Source of the DNA: Loripinus fragilis
Lineage: Eukaryota > Mollusca > Bivalvia > Lucinida > Lucinidae
Direction: 5' to 3'
Assembly: GCA_964019695.1 (NCBI GenBank)
Contig: OZ026525.1
Location: forward strand, 64,264,253 to 64,328,252
DNA: 64,000 nt
Shown here: positions 1 through 14,000 of the stretch, piece after piece
Layout of the letters: the number at the start of each line of letters is the position of its first letter
Position numbering within the stretch: the stretch's first letter is position 1
Notes under the pieces: generated by a model
Database searches by the model: none
What the model was told of the DNA's origin: nothing
The model's input: only the letters and a program-made list of their open reading frames with translations
Program-made: the position numbers and the translations under genes

Positions 1-140
1 TCTTAATTTTCAACTCTTTATTATTTGGGTATCCTCGATCATAAGGCCATATTTGCTGAACCTCTATTAAGCAGCCACCTGTCTTAAGCAAGCAATTTTG
101 GATTATCCCTTGACCGCTTGCTTAATACAGGTTCGACTGT
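1..140. repeat. Palindromic DNA-element fragment
   Basis: Contains CACCTGTCTTAAGCAAGC and its near-inverse GCTTGCTTAATACAGG, ending in GTTCGACTGTA. The termini resemble those of the palindromic element at 34370-34600. Probably a truncated non-autonomous DNA transposon. Confidence 0.5.
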
Positions 141-144
141 ACTT

Positions 145-490
145 GAATTTAGAGGGCTTTCTTGAAAAGTCCATGAAAATTAAATATGCCTGAAATCATG
201 CAAAGGCCTCGAAAAGTCCTTGAATTCTTCTATTTTTTGTAGGAATTAACACTGTTGATAGAGATCTAAATCAGAATAAAATGATGCACCAAATAAAGGC
301 ACGACAATTGAAAACTAATTTTCTAGTACTAATTTCTACATTATCTCAGTCTAGCATTTCTGAAGTAGAATTTTAACAAATCAGGATTTTTCATAAACTT
401 TTAGTCCTTGAAAAATGTAGGAAAGTCTTTAGAAGTCTTTGATAAGTCCTTAAATTTTACTCAAACTTGCCTGTATTAACCCCGTTATAC
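145..490. mobile_element. hAT-like non-autonomous element, diverged
   Basis: Rich in AAGTCCTTGAATT-type phrases with an inner segment about a TTATTTGG/TGCACCAAATAA palindrome; ends CTTGCCTGTATTAACCCCG. Clearly related to the better-preserved copies at 16565-17008 and 59050-59425. Confidence 0.65.
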
Positions 491-514
491 GACTGGATTG
501 ACTGGCAATTAGAA

Positions 515-1004
515 GTTCATATAGTTTTGTTTGTTTTGTTGCTTTAAGTCCCAATCAACAGTTATGGTCATGGCGGGACGTTCAGTTCACCTAACCACAC
601 TTTTTCCTGGGCAAGTTAACCAATTATTCATGCACATACTTTCGCTTGTTTTGTTTGATTTGATTCTTTACGTCACAGTCAACAATATTTCAGTTACGTG
701 GGGACGGGCTTCCTGGGTTGAACCAGTACTAAGCTAGGACTAATGTGTCTTGCTCAAGGACACAACGCAGTGACACGGGTGAGGCTCGAACGTGCAGCAT
801 GTAGGTCTCGAGTCAAGCACTGTGCCACTGCACTTCCACTTGTAACTGACAACAATCCTTCTTAAATGCATCTGCGGAAGGGAGGAGAATGACCTTAGAA
901 ATAATTTCATGATCAATCTCCACCAAAGTAAGGGACTGGGCCGGATTCAACCTCGCGACATCTGGATCTGTAGCCAGACAAGTTACCGACTGGGCTACAC
1001 AGCC
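515..1004 (-). mobile_element. tRNA-derived SINE (family A) split by a nested SINE
   Basis: The minus strand carries a tRNA-like head at the right end (about 940-1004), with the body running left. It matches the copies at 24518-24840 and 37165-37470. It is interrupted by a second SINE at 649-831. Confidence 0.85.
649..831 (-). mobile_element. tRNA-derived SINE (family B) nested in SINE A
   Basis: The tRNA-like head (minus strand GTGGCACAGTGCTTGACTCG) is at the right end. An 11-bp target-site duplication with two mismatches flanks it: ACTTTCGCTTG at 638-648 and ACTTCCACTTG at 832-842. Confidence 0.85.
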
Positions 1005-1087
1005 CGGCAAAGTTCATATAGCCATAATAGTGTAAACAAACCATAAAGTACTCAATTTGCGTGTATAAGAGCATGTACACTTGTTAG

Positions 1088-1262
1088 GAGTGCAGCAGCT
1101 CAGTTGGTATAGTGATAGACTGGAGATAGAAAGGTTGCTAGTTCGAGACACCGCTGGCAGTCCTGGAGCAAGACACCTTATCCACTGCTTAGTACTGGTT
1201 CAACCCACGAAGACCCATTCTGACATGAAGGAAAATTGTTGACTGGGACGTAGAGAATAAAA
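1088..1262 (+). mobile_element. tRNA-derived SINE (family B)
   Basis: Plus-strand pol III box A-like GCTCAGTTGGTATAG and box B-like GGTTGCTAGTTCGAGAC are followed by the family body ending with GACTGGGACGTAGAGAATAA. The promoter boxes are well preserved. Confidence 0.85.
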
Positions 1263-1303
1263 CCAAACAAAAGCACTTGCTAGGTCGAATCCAAATCTGT
1301 GAT

Positions 1304-1526
1304 TTAACTCTTTGCATGTTCGGTAATTTTTCAAATTTTTTGTTGTCTTCAGATTTTTCTTCAAAATTGAAAGTTTTAAAAATATTCTTTTTGGATTACC
1401 ATCTGAGTGTCAAACAGTTTGGGTCCAGGTCAGGCCTGACATTTTGTCAGGCCTGATCTGGGTCCAAACTGTTTGCAAAGATTATCAGCAGACGACACAA
1501 TCTGCCATTAGCAGGGAAAGAGTTAA
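1304..1526. mobile_element. TTAA-flanked MITE (family Q) with central hairpin
   Basis: TTAA on both sides and inverted ends CTCTTTGC / GGGAAAGAG. The centre (about 1414-1480) is a hairpin around GTCAGGCCTGAC with arms reading GGTCCA..CTGTTTG. The TTAA target suggests piggyBac-type mobilisation; that is inference from termini only. Confidence 0.75.
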
Positions 1527-1560
1527 AGAATGCACCCATTTGCATGCCATAGAAATCTGA

Positions 1561-1806
1561 TTAACCCTTAAAGCCCCAAGAAAAAATGCATCTGAAAATG
1601 TCGTCTGCTGAAGTTTTCTTTTGAAATTAATTGCCTAACATTACTGATGAATTAGGTATAGAAGCAAACAGCGTGGACCCAGAACAGACTGCTCCTATAG
1701 GAGCAGTCTGATCTGGGTCCACACTGTTTGCCATAGAGGCTTCTTAAACATCAAACTGACGAGAAAAGCAGATGACTTTTGTTGCGATTGGCGCATTAAG
1801 GGTTAA
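1561..1806. mobile_element. TTAA-flanked MITE (family P) with central hairpin
   Basis: TTAACCCTTAAAG at the left and CGCATTAAGGGTTAA at the right: TTAA targets with CCC/GGG termini, as in piggyBac-like elements. The centre (1668-1733) is a long hairpin, CAGACTGCTCCTATAGGAGC continuing into AGTCTGATCTGGGTCC. Confidence 0.8.
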
Positions 1807-1837
1807 AAAACTTGCAAGAAATTGGTAATCAATTAAT

Positions 1838-1843
1838 TTATTT
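1838..1843 (-). promoter_or_regulatory. Candidate TRMT44 polyadenylation signal
   Basis: AATAAA on the minus strand (TTTATT on plus), 15 bp beyond the TRMT44 stop codon. The 3' UTR would be very short, so a more distal signal may be used instead. Confidence 0.4.
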
Positions 1844-1858
1844 AACATGCATACAATA

Positions 1859-2082
1859 TCATGTCAATTTCTTCACTTTCTGTGGTTTTTCTCTGAGTTC
1901 AGTATCACAATGGGCATAGTCACAAAGTTCAGAAGTTCGTGGACAGCCGTCCGGATGGTTGATGTTGAACCAACATAGAGATGTTTTGAAATAATCGCTG
2001 TTATCAGTCCTTCTTCCCTTCTGTTTCCTGCCCCATGGATCTGCTAGCGTGAAGTCTCGAAGCTGTACAACACCAGAGCTCA
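1859..2082 (-). CDS. TRMT44: TRMT44 coding exon 11 (CCCH zinc finger and stop)
   Basis: 224 bp; acceptor ATTTCATTTCAG|TG, stop TGA at 1861-1859. Encodes VSSGVVQLRDF and a CCCH finger (CWFNINHPDGC, SELCDYAHC), then a basic tail ending KKLT. The finger resembles the C-terminal finger of vertebrate TRMT44. Confidence 0.93.
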
Positions 2083-5000
2083 CTGAAATGAAATTTTTCA
2101 TTTTAAGGTCAATATCAGGAATTTATTTTCGGGTCAGATATTGAGTCTTTGCTCGATCTCGTAGCAAAATGTAATTGAGCGATTGACTTTGCTGAAAATT
2201 CTCGCTAAATTCATAACTTCTTGTCAGTGTTGGCTGAATGAGATATTTTCTCTCAAGATATTCTGAGCCAGAATTTTCTCGCACACCAGATCGGGATCTC
2301 CGTTGTTTTTACCCATGTAAGATAATTCTATATCACATTCCTGTACCAGCCCATGGGAAAGATAAAAACGAACAGCTGCATGCTGGCCACACATCTATCA
2401 GTGACATCATTGTAATGTTAAAATGACGTCACTATGTCTCATCTCAGCTTATTCTGGATTTTCTGGAAGCCTTTTTCATGTTTTTCCAATATAAAATGTG
2501 GTACTTTGTGGTGACCAAGAAAAAGAATCCATTATTTTTTGTGAGGATGGGATAGAAATATCAGTCCCTCATGATCACCATTTGTCATCGCTCAGCAAGC
2601 CTCGTGATGCCTATCGGTGATCCTCGTGACAGATTTTTCTATCCCTACCTCACACTCCTCACACTCCTGTTAGATTCTTATAATATCTGCAATATGCTAT
2701 TCATGGAAAACTGTTTTTGTTTACACTAACAAACTTTGATACTACTCATGAGCACTTTTCCAGATTTGGTTAGGATGGTTCCTGGTAAAGCCCGTAAATG
2801 TTCTAAAATTCCGAACACTTTTATCTTCCGATTTCAAATAAAATGGTTACCAGAGCTGAAATTCACAAAATGATTGTCTGAATAGCAAACAGGGAATAAC
2901 CTGAACAGACTGCTTCTTCAGAAGCAGTCTGATCTGGGTCTGCCCTGTTTGTCAAGGGCTTTTTGGCAGGCATCTAGTGTTCGAATTTTAGAACATTTAC
3001 CACTTTTCATTCTGATGGATTATCTTATACATATAAACACAACAAGTGTGGAATTGTCCATTTTGTATTTTAAGGGGTTGCTGGTCAAAATTACTACTAA
3101 ATGATGTATAAATGTCTGTCTCTGAAGATTGCTTTTCTCTGATGAAATGCCGCAAAATACAAAATAAGTACATGGGTGAATGTTTTTCGGATCAATCCTG
3201 AATTCAGGATTATGAGGCTGACTTTCCATAGAAAGTGAGCCTCAAAATGCTGAATTAGGGAGGTTATATAAGCTTCTCTGATTAATTTTCAGATTAATCA
3301 TTATCTAAACAAAATCATTTTAACATGAAATCATCATTTTTGTAGACACCCTGCAAGTTTAAAAAATTGAATTTCTGAAGTTCAGGATTTTGGAATTTTT
3401 GAACTTTCACCCTTGTAAGTGTGACTTGAGGCACAAAGGATAAGAACTTTGGCCTCATGGACTGGCCAAAATTTACTTTAGGCCAGAATTTTTTATTAGT
3501 TGATTTACAGGAAAATTTTTTCAGATCATTTAGGGTTGGGGGACGAAAAAAATAAATAAAAAAGTCTGGTCATTTTCAAAGCTGTTTTTTTTTTCTTCTT
3601 TTTTTATATCTCCAGAAAAAACAGTGATACTAGTAAGGTAAACCAACAGTCTGTATTATATCTTTAAATATTTTATCATTTTCCTAAAAATCTGGACAGG
3701 ACAATCACTTTTAACAGTATCACTCTCAAAAATTCACAGACAGAACCTTAAAATATATTATTTTTTTCAACGAAACAAATAATATTTAGAGCTGGCGGAT
3801 TAAATAAAAAAATAATTTTAGAATTTTTTTTTCTACTTTCGGGAAAATTACAGTAGGAGGGTTTTTAAATCAACTAATAAAAAAATTCTGGCTTAACTCT
3901 TTCCTTGCTTGTGGCGACTTTTGTCACAAATCTGCTGATTACCTTTGCAAGCAGTTCAAACCCAGGTCAGAACAGATAGAACGTATGTCCTGATCTGGAG
4001 CCAAACTGTCTGACACTCTAAAAGTGTTTCTGAAATATATTTTTGAAAAAAAGTCAGCAGACAACAAAAACATGAAAAATTACACAGCATGCAAAGTTAT
4101 TAATTATTATTTGCAGTAAATTAAATTTGTCCAAATTCAAAGTCTTTTATTGACGGGCAAAATTTGTATATGCGTGACAGAAAGAGGTGGTCTCAAAAAT
4201 ATTTGTAAGTGGTGAATATTCAACATCTGTATGTAACATAAGACTGCTGTTTGCTCAGAATTTACTGTGCATATAAAGAATCGTAGGTACAAATGCTGGG
4301 ATTTCATGTGAAGTGCCATTTGTCTATTATGCATATGCTCCAAAACAGATGGTTTTAAGATGACCCCACTAGCTTAACGCATGAGCAGATCAATCACAAT
4401 TTGCATTATATTTGAACAAGCTATCTATTGCTTTAGTAAGTGAAGTGGGGCGGTGCAAGGTAACTCTTTGACTAACATCTTGTACTTGGTTTATTTGCAC
4501 TGTGCCTAGAATGTTCATTTAGTGCATCTATGCTCAGAGTGAACTGCAGCATCTTGGATGTTGGAACCGTTTGGAGAATTTTGCGGAGATCTTCCTGAAT
4601 ACTATATCGGGACAAGATTTGGTAAAAAGTTATTGTGAAGTCATAAAAACTGGAGTTTTGCATACCTTGGAAGATCTGACTGCTATTCCGAAGCAGGGTC
4701 TGTATACCACCACATTCACTCTTGAGCTCTTGTAGCAGACTTCCATCAAACAGTTTTACTACATCACAGATAGGCAGCTTACCTACAACAGATTGGACAA
4801 TTAGCATAAACTCCAGCTGTTAAGTTTTGAGAACTAATTTTTCGTAATAACTTTTATATCTTCAATTTTAGCAAAACGTGTTTGCCATGAAAGCTGTAGG
4901 AGACTTTCCGCCACCTTCTCGAAAAGGTCTGGTGCTTGTGGAGCAAACAGAATTTTGTTTATATAGATGAAGATTTCAAAATAAATTGAATTAGTCCTAA

Positions 5001-8000
5001 ATTTCTCTAAGTCTTTTAATGACAGGTAAAATTGATATTGGCGTGACAGAAAGGGTTAGTCTCAAAAAATATTTGTAAGCTTTGCATATCCTGTAATTCA
5101 AAGGTTGTGCATAACATAAATCTGCTGTTAACATACTCAGAATTTACCGTGCATATGCAGAATCAACTTTAAGCAGGCTCATTTGTGGGAACAAAGGTTG
5201 TGTTTTCACATGACATGCATTTTTTCTCTTATGCACATGCTATGAAATGAACAGTTTTGAGATGACCCCACTGGCTTTATGCACAAGTGAATCAGGAGGA
5301 ATTTCCATTATATTTGAACAAGCCATCCATCGCTTCAGTAATTGATTTGGGGTGGTGCAATGTAACTTTTTGACTGACATCTTGGACTTGGTTTATATGC
5401 GCTTTGCTTAAAATGTTCAAAGAGTGCATCTAAGCACAGAGGAACATCTTTTTCATGTTTTTCCAATATAAAATGTGGTACATGTTGCAGCATCTTGGAT
5501 GTTGGAACTGTTTGGTGGAGATGGTCCTGAATACTTTTCATCCCGATCAGTTTTTCGATAAATGACGCAGTAAAACGTTATCACAAGAAAAAGGCTCTAA
5601 AACATTACAGCTGGAGTTTAGTTACCCAGGCTCTTAGCACTTGTGATTCAAAATACATAACCGTCCACTCACATAAACCCATAACAACCTGTGTATGAAC
5701 TAGTAATGGCCTGTGCATGAACTCATAACTATCAATGTGTAAACCCATACTGCGTAAACTGCAATATAATAAAAATTTAAAGTATGGTCACTGTCAAGTT
5801 ACCAGGCATATCAGCCCAGTACTCCATATTTGCCCAAGGGTCACAAATATGGAGCTACCGGGCCGGTAATATGAAGGTGGCCTTGTATTGATCTCTAAGT
5901 AATAAAAAATTTACAGTCACTAGAATTTCTGTGTTCCGCATCTGTATTGACCCTTGAATTTCACACGCTCCACTTTGCTTCAGGGGTGAATACTGGCCTC
6001 GAGGTTATAAAACTTGAGTTCATTCTAAGACTCAAAATAAAAGCATAATGATTGATTGCTTGCGGCTTTATAACCTTGAGACCTGAGCTACAGCTGCAAC
6101 AAACAATAAACACCTTAATCCCATCCATGGATTTCAAACTTTCCTGAAAAATGAAATTCTTCTCATAACCCTTTCCTTCGTGAATATTCATGCTAAGCTC
6201 CACCCATTATGAATAATGATGTAAATAAACTTAATAATATTGTAGGTTCTCTTTATTTCTGAAGGATCTCTTTTTTCCAGATTATTTCATGTTGGTACTT
6301 AGAACAAAGACATTACTTGTAAGTTCCATTAGTGTAGGATCCGATATATCATATTTCCATAAGCAAACAGAGTAGACCATGAACTGGCAGCTCTTACAAG
6401 AGCTGCCAGATCTGGGTCTGCTCTGTTTGCAAAAGCATTAAAAGGCGTCTCTGTGAGGTAAAGGGTTAAATACGAGGGGGGTTCAATATGTAATGAAAAC
6501 ATCCCAGTATATCCCAAAGTTTTATATTTACACACTTCATAATTACTTTCATTAAAAGATCAGTTTTTTTGCTAATTAAATGTAAAATTGCGATTGTCGA
6601 GCTTCTTACCTAAAATACACTAGCCACTTTCAAGATAGGGTACTGAAGTACACTGTGATATAAAATAAAATAATGCTTTAAAAAGCAGATAACTACATGA
6701 ACGAGGGATGTTTTCAGTCTGCTTCGTCGTGTGGTAAATATTCATATAGTGGTGAGTTATACCTGCAATTTTTTTTGATATTGCTTTATATTCTATGAAA
6801 ATCTGAGGCTGCCATTTTGATTAAAATCCTCCTTGATGCTACATTTTCTGGCTATCCATTGCCAGAGGAGTTTTTGCGTGAACGATTACATAGCGAAAAT
6901 TTATACGAAAATCATTGGTAACATTTTTTCTGGTCGCTTTGATGTTCTTTTGCAATTAATACAGCCGATTTTTAAAATTCCATATTTAATCTCACTCATA
7001 AAGTACCCCCAAATACGTCATTTGAAATAAGAAAATCACTTAAAAGAATGCCATCTCTGGCTTACACTGAAATGGATCAGACAAAATACCGCGTTTCATC
7101 GATGTTTGCATTCAGATGCATTATTTGGACATTATTACACGTATTTCCATGTTCATAATCTGGCTGGCTAATTTCAGACAATAAAATTATAGGAAACGAA
7201 AATGGTATACCACTCAGATGAGAAACTCCTAGATATAGGTTTCAGTTTAACTGGTCTGCTGCCTATGCACTGTGTGTATTGAAACTTCGATACAATCAAA
7301 ATTGTCCTTTCTTTGTACAAAGCCACATTTCCGATTTTCAAGAACCGTGCGCATTTTAGTGTTACGTCCTTCGCTTTAAACGACGTCAACGTAAGAGGGG
7401 ATAACGTAATAAAAACCTTTGCACGAGAAATCGGTAGCGTTCAAAATTTGTATCGTTATAGCAGATAAAGGGGGAACGAGTCGGAAAACTATGGATATGT
7501 GATTCATGCATGTTGAATGTTTGTTTTAGAAAATACAGCATGTCTTTCTACCTTTGTTAAAATGAGTCTTTATAATTCTGACGAAAATATATGCAGTGTA
7601 TATTAGTGTGCTTTTTAAAAAGTGTGAAACTTATTAAATTTGGCAAGATAAAATATTGTTTCATGCACCATTTTAACAGCGACGCTTTGATCTTTCGTTT
7701 GGCATATGGCATAAGATCCTAACGCGTTTGTGGATGGAGTTATGAATGGGTTTTCATTACATATTGAACCCCCCTCGTATATTCCTATTATATGACTTTT
7801 TGGTTACTGTAAAGGCAGCACCTCGTGCATGTGTAATAAGGACTGGTCAACCTTAGACATAAGTAAAACCTGAAAATGAGGCGTGTTTTTTTTTTCAAAA
7901 GTAACTGTATCATCTTGCGCCATTACCTCAGTATAGACGCAAAACAAATTATTATCCCCACGCTTTTTTAAAAAAGCGTCGGGGATATTGCAATCTCCTC

Positions 8001-11000
8001 CGTCCGTCCGTCCGTCACGCTATCTCCTCCTAAACCATTGGACGAAATCCAACCAAATTTGGTTTGTGAGTTGCTCACATGAATAGGGTGTGCAACAGCA
8101 CATTTTTTTTTGGCCCCACCCCCTGGGGCCCTGGGGAGGGGCCAAAAGGTCAAATATCATTAAATATCATTAAATTTCAATTACAAAGTCAATTTCAAAG
8201 ATTTTTTAACCAAACTTTGTGTGTCTTCTCACACATGAAAGATATAAAACATATCAGACAGGATTTTCATTTGGTCGCCTGGGTCATGCCCCAGGGGTCG
8301 GACTTAGGGGTACCGTGGGGGGTTTAGGGGTCAATTTTTTTTTTTTCGAAATTCAACCAGATTTGGTGTGTGAGTTACTTACATGAATGGCACATGCACC
8401 GGTGCCATTTTTTGGGTCCCCACCCCCTGGGGCCTTGGGGAGGGGCCAAAAGGTCAAATATCATTAAATCTGAATTACAAAGTCAATTTCAAAGGTTTTT
8501 AAACCAAACTTTGTGTATCTTCTCACAAATGAAATATATATAACATATCAGACGGGATTTTCATTCGGCTGCCTGGGTCAAGCCCAGGAGTGGGACTTGG
8601 GGGTACCGTGGGGGGTTGGGGGTTAAAAAAAAATTTTTCTCCGAAATTCAACCAGATTTTGTGTGTGAGTTACTCACATGAATGGCACATGCACCGGCAC
8701 AATTTTTTGGGTCCCCGCCCCCTGGGGCCTTGGGAAGGGGTCAAAAATTAAATTTTCTGAACATGGTCATGTGGGATATCAAATTAAAGTGGATGAGCAG
8801 TAGACCATGATACACTAAACAATTTTAACCTACGATAAAACTGGTGACCTTAGAATGGGGTCAAAAGGTCAATTACCATTAGATTTCTTTGAGAGCGTGG
8901 GGATTTGCGATGGCGCGCCATCGAATGTGTTCTAGTTTAGTCCTTAAAACGCAAGCAAAATAACTGCATCTTAAAATGTTTATTTAACATAAGCATAGAG
9001 GCAAACATTGTGGACCCAAATCAGACTGCTCCTGTAGGAGCAGTCTGATCTGGGTCCACACTGTCTGTCTATGAGGCTTCAAATATTTTAGTGGATGACA
9101 AAAAACATACATTTTGTGATTATGCGCTTTAAGGTTTGGTTAATAAATGTGTGATCAGTGTGTATATGGTTAGGATTTTCATGAAAAGCATGCATGTTTC
9201 CACGGCCCAAACAACTTATTGATTCTTCACCAAATTATATATAGAACCTGATTTCCTTTGTTTAGCAGATGAAATAGCCTAACCACGCCCAGATATGAAT
9301 ATTAAAGGTACCGCCTTTACAGAGAGCAAAAAGTTATACCTCCCTTCCTCCAGCTTCGTCCATCTTCCAGCTGTCTCATTTCACAGATATCACAGTTCAT
9401 GATTGCATCAAAAACTTGTCTAATCACAGCCTCTTTTGTCTCCTTACGCACTGTAACACAGTTCCTCGTCATTTCAACTTTGCTTCTTGGAGCAAAATCA
9501 GCAGACCAGTTTTCATTAAGATCACCATTTTTATCCCTTTGCCCTGAGTTTATCACATGGGCATCAGTCTTCTGTTTAGTATTCTGATTACATCTTAAAT
9601 TGATAAACAAGGTCCTCTTTTCATCCATGGCTGTCTCATCTGATAATGGATATGACCGGGTCCTTCCAATGAAACATACCTGTTAAAAGGTTTAACATTT
9701 AGATTAAAGTATAACCATGATACATAATAAGAGATGCCATATTTAAGTAGTTTGGCACCTAAACTACAATTTACTAACTATATTGATTCTCAAACTCAAA
9801 TAGAGAGCCTTACATGTCAGAGCGCTCATGTATTATTTAATTCATCAACCTATTTGGGAAAAGAGATAAAATACGAGGCTTGTCAAGCATTTTATCACTT
9901 TTTTTGGCAATGAGTTTAACTCATTTTAAGCCAAATGGAATTTCCCATTATTATCAATTGGACTAGTCCATTTCCATTTTAAGGGATGTTGGGTGATATT
10001 TTTCATTTTTATTCAAATTCTAAAAGACACATCTGTAAGCAAACAGTGGAGAACCTGATCAGACACCACATTTTGCGGCGTCTGATCTGGTTTTGCACTG
10101 TTTGCTGATGTCCCACAAAAAGGATGCTAGTCATTATGTATGCAAGTTTGTTATGGACATCATTACATCAATATTAAATCTGTATGTTAGTAGTTTATCA
10201 ATTTTTAACATTGCATTATATCACTCCCTGATGCGAAGTCATATGATAAATCAAGTCTATTGGACTATCAGAAGAGGTATCAAAAATCTAATGATGGACC
10301 TGCAAACAGTGTAAACCCAGATCAGCCTGCTCTTTCAGCTTTACACTGTTTGAGCAGACTTAACTGTCTGAATATTTCACATAAATATGGTTGCTTTTAT
10401 TAACACAGACATTCATAGCTTCTGAAAGTTCCACAAATCTTATTTTAATCATAAAAAAGAGCATGTTATCTTATAAGAATTTATCATAATATGAGGGTGG
10501 AATAGAAAAATCTGTCCAGTAGATCACTGCTTGGTGTTGAGTGATGACAAATGGTTATCCTGAAGGACAAATTTTTCTATCTGCCCCTCACACAAATAAT
10601 TGATTCTTTTTCTTGCTCATCTTTAAATTTCTTTTTTTAAAAAAAAAAAAGAAGCTTACAATCAAGATGTTCTTGAATATGCTGATAGAAATAAATATTT
10701 CCAGGGGTCTTTGGGGTTCGTAATTCCAACATTTAGACTCTTTAGACTGCATTTATTTTAAATAAAACTATGTTAAATTTGTTATTTCTTTATACTCAGA
10801 GTGAGGTTTAAAGTCAGGTTTTACTCCCATCTCACAAGAATACCCATCCTCGTTTACCCAGGGGTGAAGCATTCCGTTTCACTCCTTTTATCACCCCTGG
10901 GATAATTGCTAAAAAAATGTCGTTTCCTATGAATATTCATATCAGCGGGGAGTACCTCAGTAGCCAATCAAAATGTTGGTTATATGATCGCTACTCTTCT

Positions 11001-14000
11001 ATGTGGAGGTGATGTTGTAATTTTTTTGTAACTTAAAATAGCTCGAGAGGAAAAACCAAGTACAATTTTGTCATCCTGCAAGATATTCAAGGTCATTACC
11101 TGATTACAGAATGATCGCAAATGTAGATAAGTAAGGCACGCTATCAGTCATTAGTCATTGGGAGTAGATGACCAGGAACGACATGTTACAAACGTGTCCA
11201 TATACTGAACAAGATTGTGAACTTGAAAACAGCCACAAACATTTTAACCGCGATGCCCTACATTGAAGTTGTATGACGCAATCCCATGTTATCTGTTATC
11301 TGTTTCGTCCAATCAAATAAAAGAGTTAGATATTATAGTCTGTTTTCTCCAAATTTATCTATCGAGCCAATTAGCTGGGATTAAAATTTGTTTTGTTTGT
11401 TAGATTTGATTCTTTACGCCCCAGTCAACATTTTTCAGTCATGCCGGGATGGGTCTTCTTGGGTTGAACCAGGACTAAGCAGAGGATAAAGTGTCTTGCT
11501 TAAGAACACAATGCAGTGCCTCCGGCGAAGCTCGAAACAGCATCCCCTCGATTACAATTCATGATTGGCAATGTACTCAGCTCGGGATCATCATTCATTC
11601 AATTATGAAAATGTTTGGACACGTAGCAGTTTCGTATCAGCATAGTCTATTTACGGAAAAAGCAAACACATATATACAATTTTTTCCCTCATCACACCCA
11701 ATATTGCAGAGCTGGCTACCAACGGTGGAGCGGACGAGCCTGCTTTTGCCATAACCTTCGCTATTCAGACAATCAAAAAACAGAAGTAGGTGAAGCTTCA
11801 AACAAAATTCTCAATATCTGGACACATGGGATATATCGGCGACAAACGAATGCTCAGATGAGTCTGTGCATCTTCTACGAGAAGACTAATGTTCAAACAA
11901 ACAAAAAACAAGACATCTATAATGTAGCAGCAAATCAGATATTAAATTGGAACATATACAATGTTGTGTTCAGTTGAGTTGAGCATGAAACACGTTTCAT
12001 AACCTCGGGGCTAGGTCATAAACCGTTTGGCAAGTAACTTCATTGCCCTTCTCGAATGTAATGTCCAAATATGCGATCACGAAATGTTATTTGGCCAATT
12101 TTCTCGTTTTGTTTTCAACAAGGCAAATTATAGCTATTGTCATTTTCATGGACGTCATTAGGTTGTGTCTTAAGCTTTGATTGGAAGAAATTGTAATGGA
12201 AAACACTTGTAAGTGTTATCAGAACAAAATAGCCAATAAAGAATTGTAATTCAATGCATTAAGATATTTTCACTAATGTTTACCAGGGTTGTATACTGTA
12301 ATGCATAAAAACACCTACAACCACACAACTAGCAATTAAGCAATATACTCCCAAGAAAATATCTCAATATAAGCTATAGGCAGCCGATTATTGTCATCCA
12401 GGAGCATGACAAACTACAGTGAAATCTTATACAAGCCTAATCATTGTCGCCATCTTGCCTGGTTCTTCGCTGTCCGCATGTATAGTTGAAAATATGGGAA
12501 GATTCACATCAAGCCCCACTTTATGCAAGGCATAATAATACTCACACCAATGTCAAAGCATTGTCGTCTTATTGGCTGACGCAGCATATATTTGAAAATA
12601 TATTTATATCTTGTATTAAAAAAAGACAAATTTGAGCAAATACGTGAGATTTTGATCTTTATCCCATTGGCCAGTAGCGAAGACTCAGACAAGCCTGCAC
12701 ATAGGCACAGCTTTGCTAGAGTAATAACTGCTCATACACACAAAGTTGGGACTTATATGAGGATTCAGGCCAAAATTTAGACCGCTAGCTCCAACATGCT
12801 AGCTGCGCATGCATGTTTAAATAGTGATGCATGTTTATAAAGTGACTTTGCGCATGTGGGATAAGTACGGAAATCTCGTGTTCTGGTCCTTATGTTGTTT
12901 GCGTTCTCAATAAAACTGCTTGATTGAATGTATAATATGTATGAGATGGTTCTTTTCTGAACTGCTTTTGATTGTTTTATGCTCTTTTCTGTTATAATCT
13001 TCACAGAGCTCAAACTGCATGCAAGAAACGAAATTAATCGGGTACTACTTAAGTTTCAGCGTGAATGTATCATGTTCAGCTATCGAATGGGACTTGGTAA
13101 AACATTTTTGACCAGAGCTGTACTAAATATACTTCATTTCAGCAGAGACCTCTGGTATTCAAAGAGTGGTCATATGCAAAGATTCGTCTGAGCATTCGCT
13201 GGTCCTCAATGCAATAAGTACCAAAAGTACCAAAACGCTGTGTGCTAACTTGTAATTTATTTACGGAACCTGAACCTATCGCAATCGCATAACAAAACCA
13301 ACACTGATCTATACTTAGTCTGGGCATGCGCCTAGTCCAAAACCAACACTGATCTATACTTAGTCTGGGCATGCGCCTAGTCCGATAGGTCAGAACTGTC
13401 CATGCAGAACACATGGGTCCTTGGCTTAGAGCACAACGAAGATTTGCCGTCAAGCTGAACGGAGTCTTCACTGAGAGCTTTGGTTTATTCATAGGGCAGC
13501 CTAATTATTATATGTTTCAATAAACAACTACGATCATCATGTAGTACACTTTGGTGCATATTTGAAATACTTCTTCTGAAGACTTATGAGGAACTCCCGA
13601 ATGTTCGGGCAATTTGAAAGGCTGGAATCAAGTATGTATTAAAATGTATAAAAAAACATATTTGATCTCAATATTTTTTCTGGGTTTATCCAGTACTAAG
13701 CAGATGATAAGGTGTCTTTCCATGACACAACGCACCTCGAGTATCTGCATATTTCAAACCAACTAAATTTCTTTGACAGAAATATGAATCGGCTGCCTTT
13801 GAAAGTTTTAACCCTAAAGCGCCAATCGCAACAAAAGTCGTCTGCTTTTCTTGTCTGCTGAAATGTTTAAGAAGCCTCTATTGCAAAAAGTGTGGACCCA
13901 GATCAGACTGCTCCTATAGGAGCAGTCTGTTTTGTGTCAACAGTAATGTTAGGCAATTATTTGCAGCAGACGACTTCAGAAGACAACATTTTCAAAATAA

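Noticed and set aside
5335..5541. A second copy of TRMT44 exon 10
   Set aside because: The open frame resembles the 3' part of the longer open frame around exon 10, but only the intronic portion is shared; the exon itself is not duplicated.
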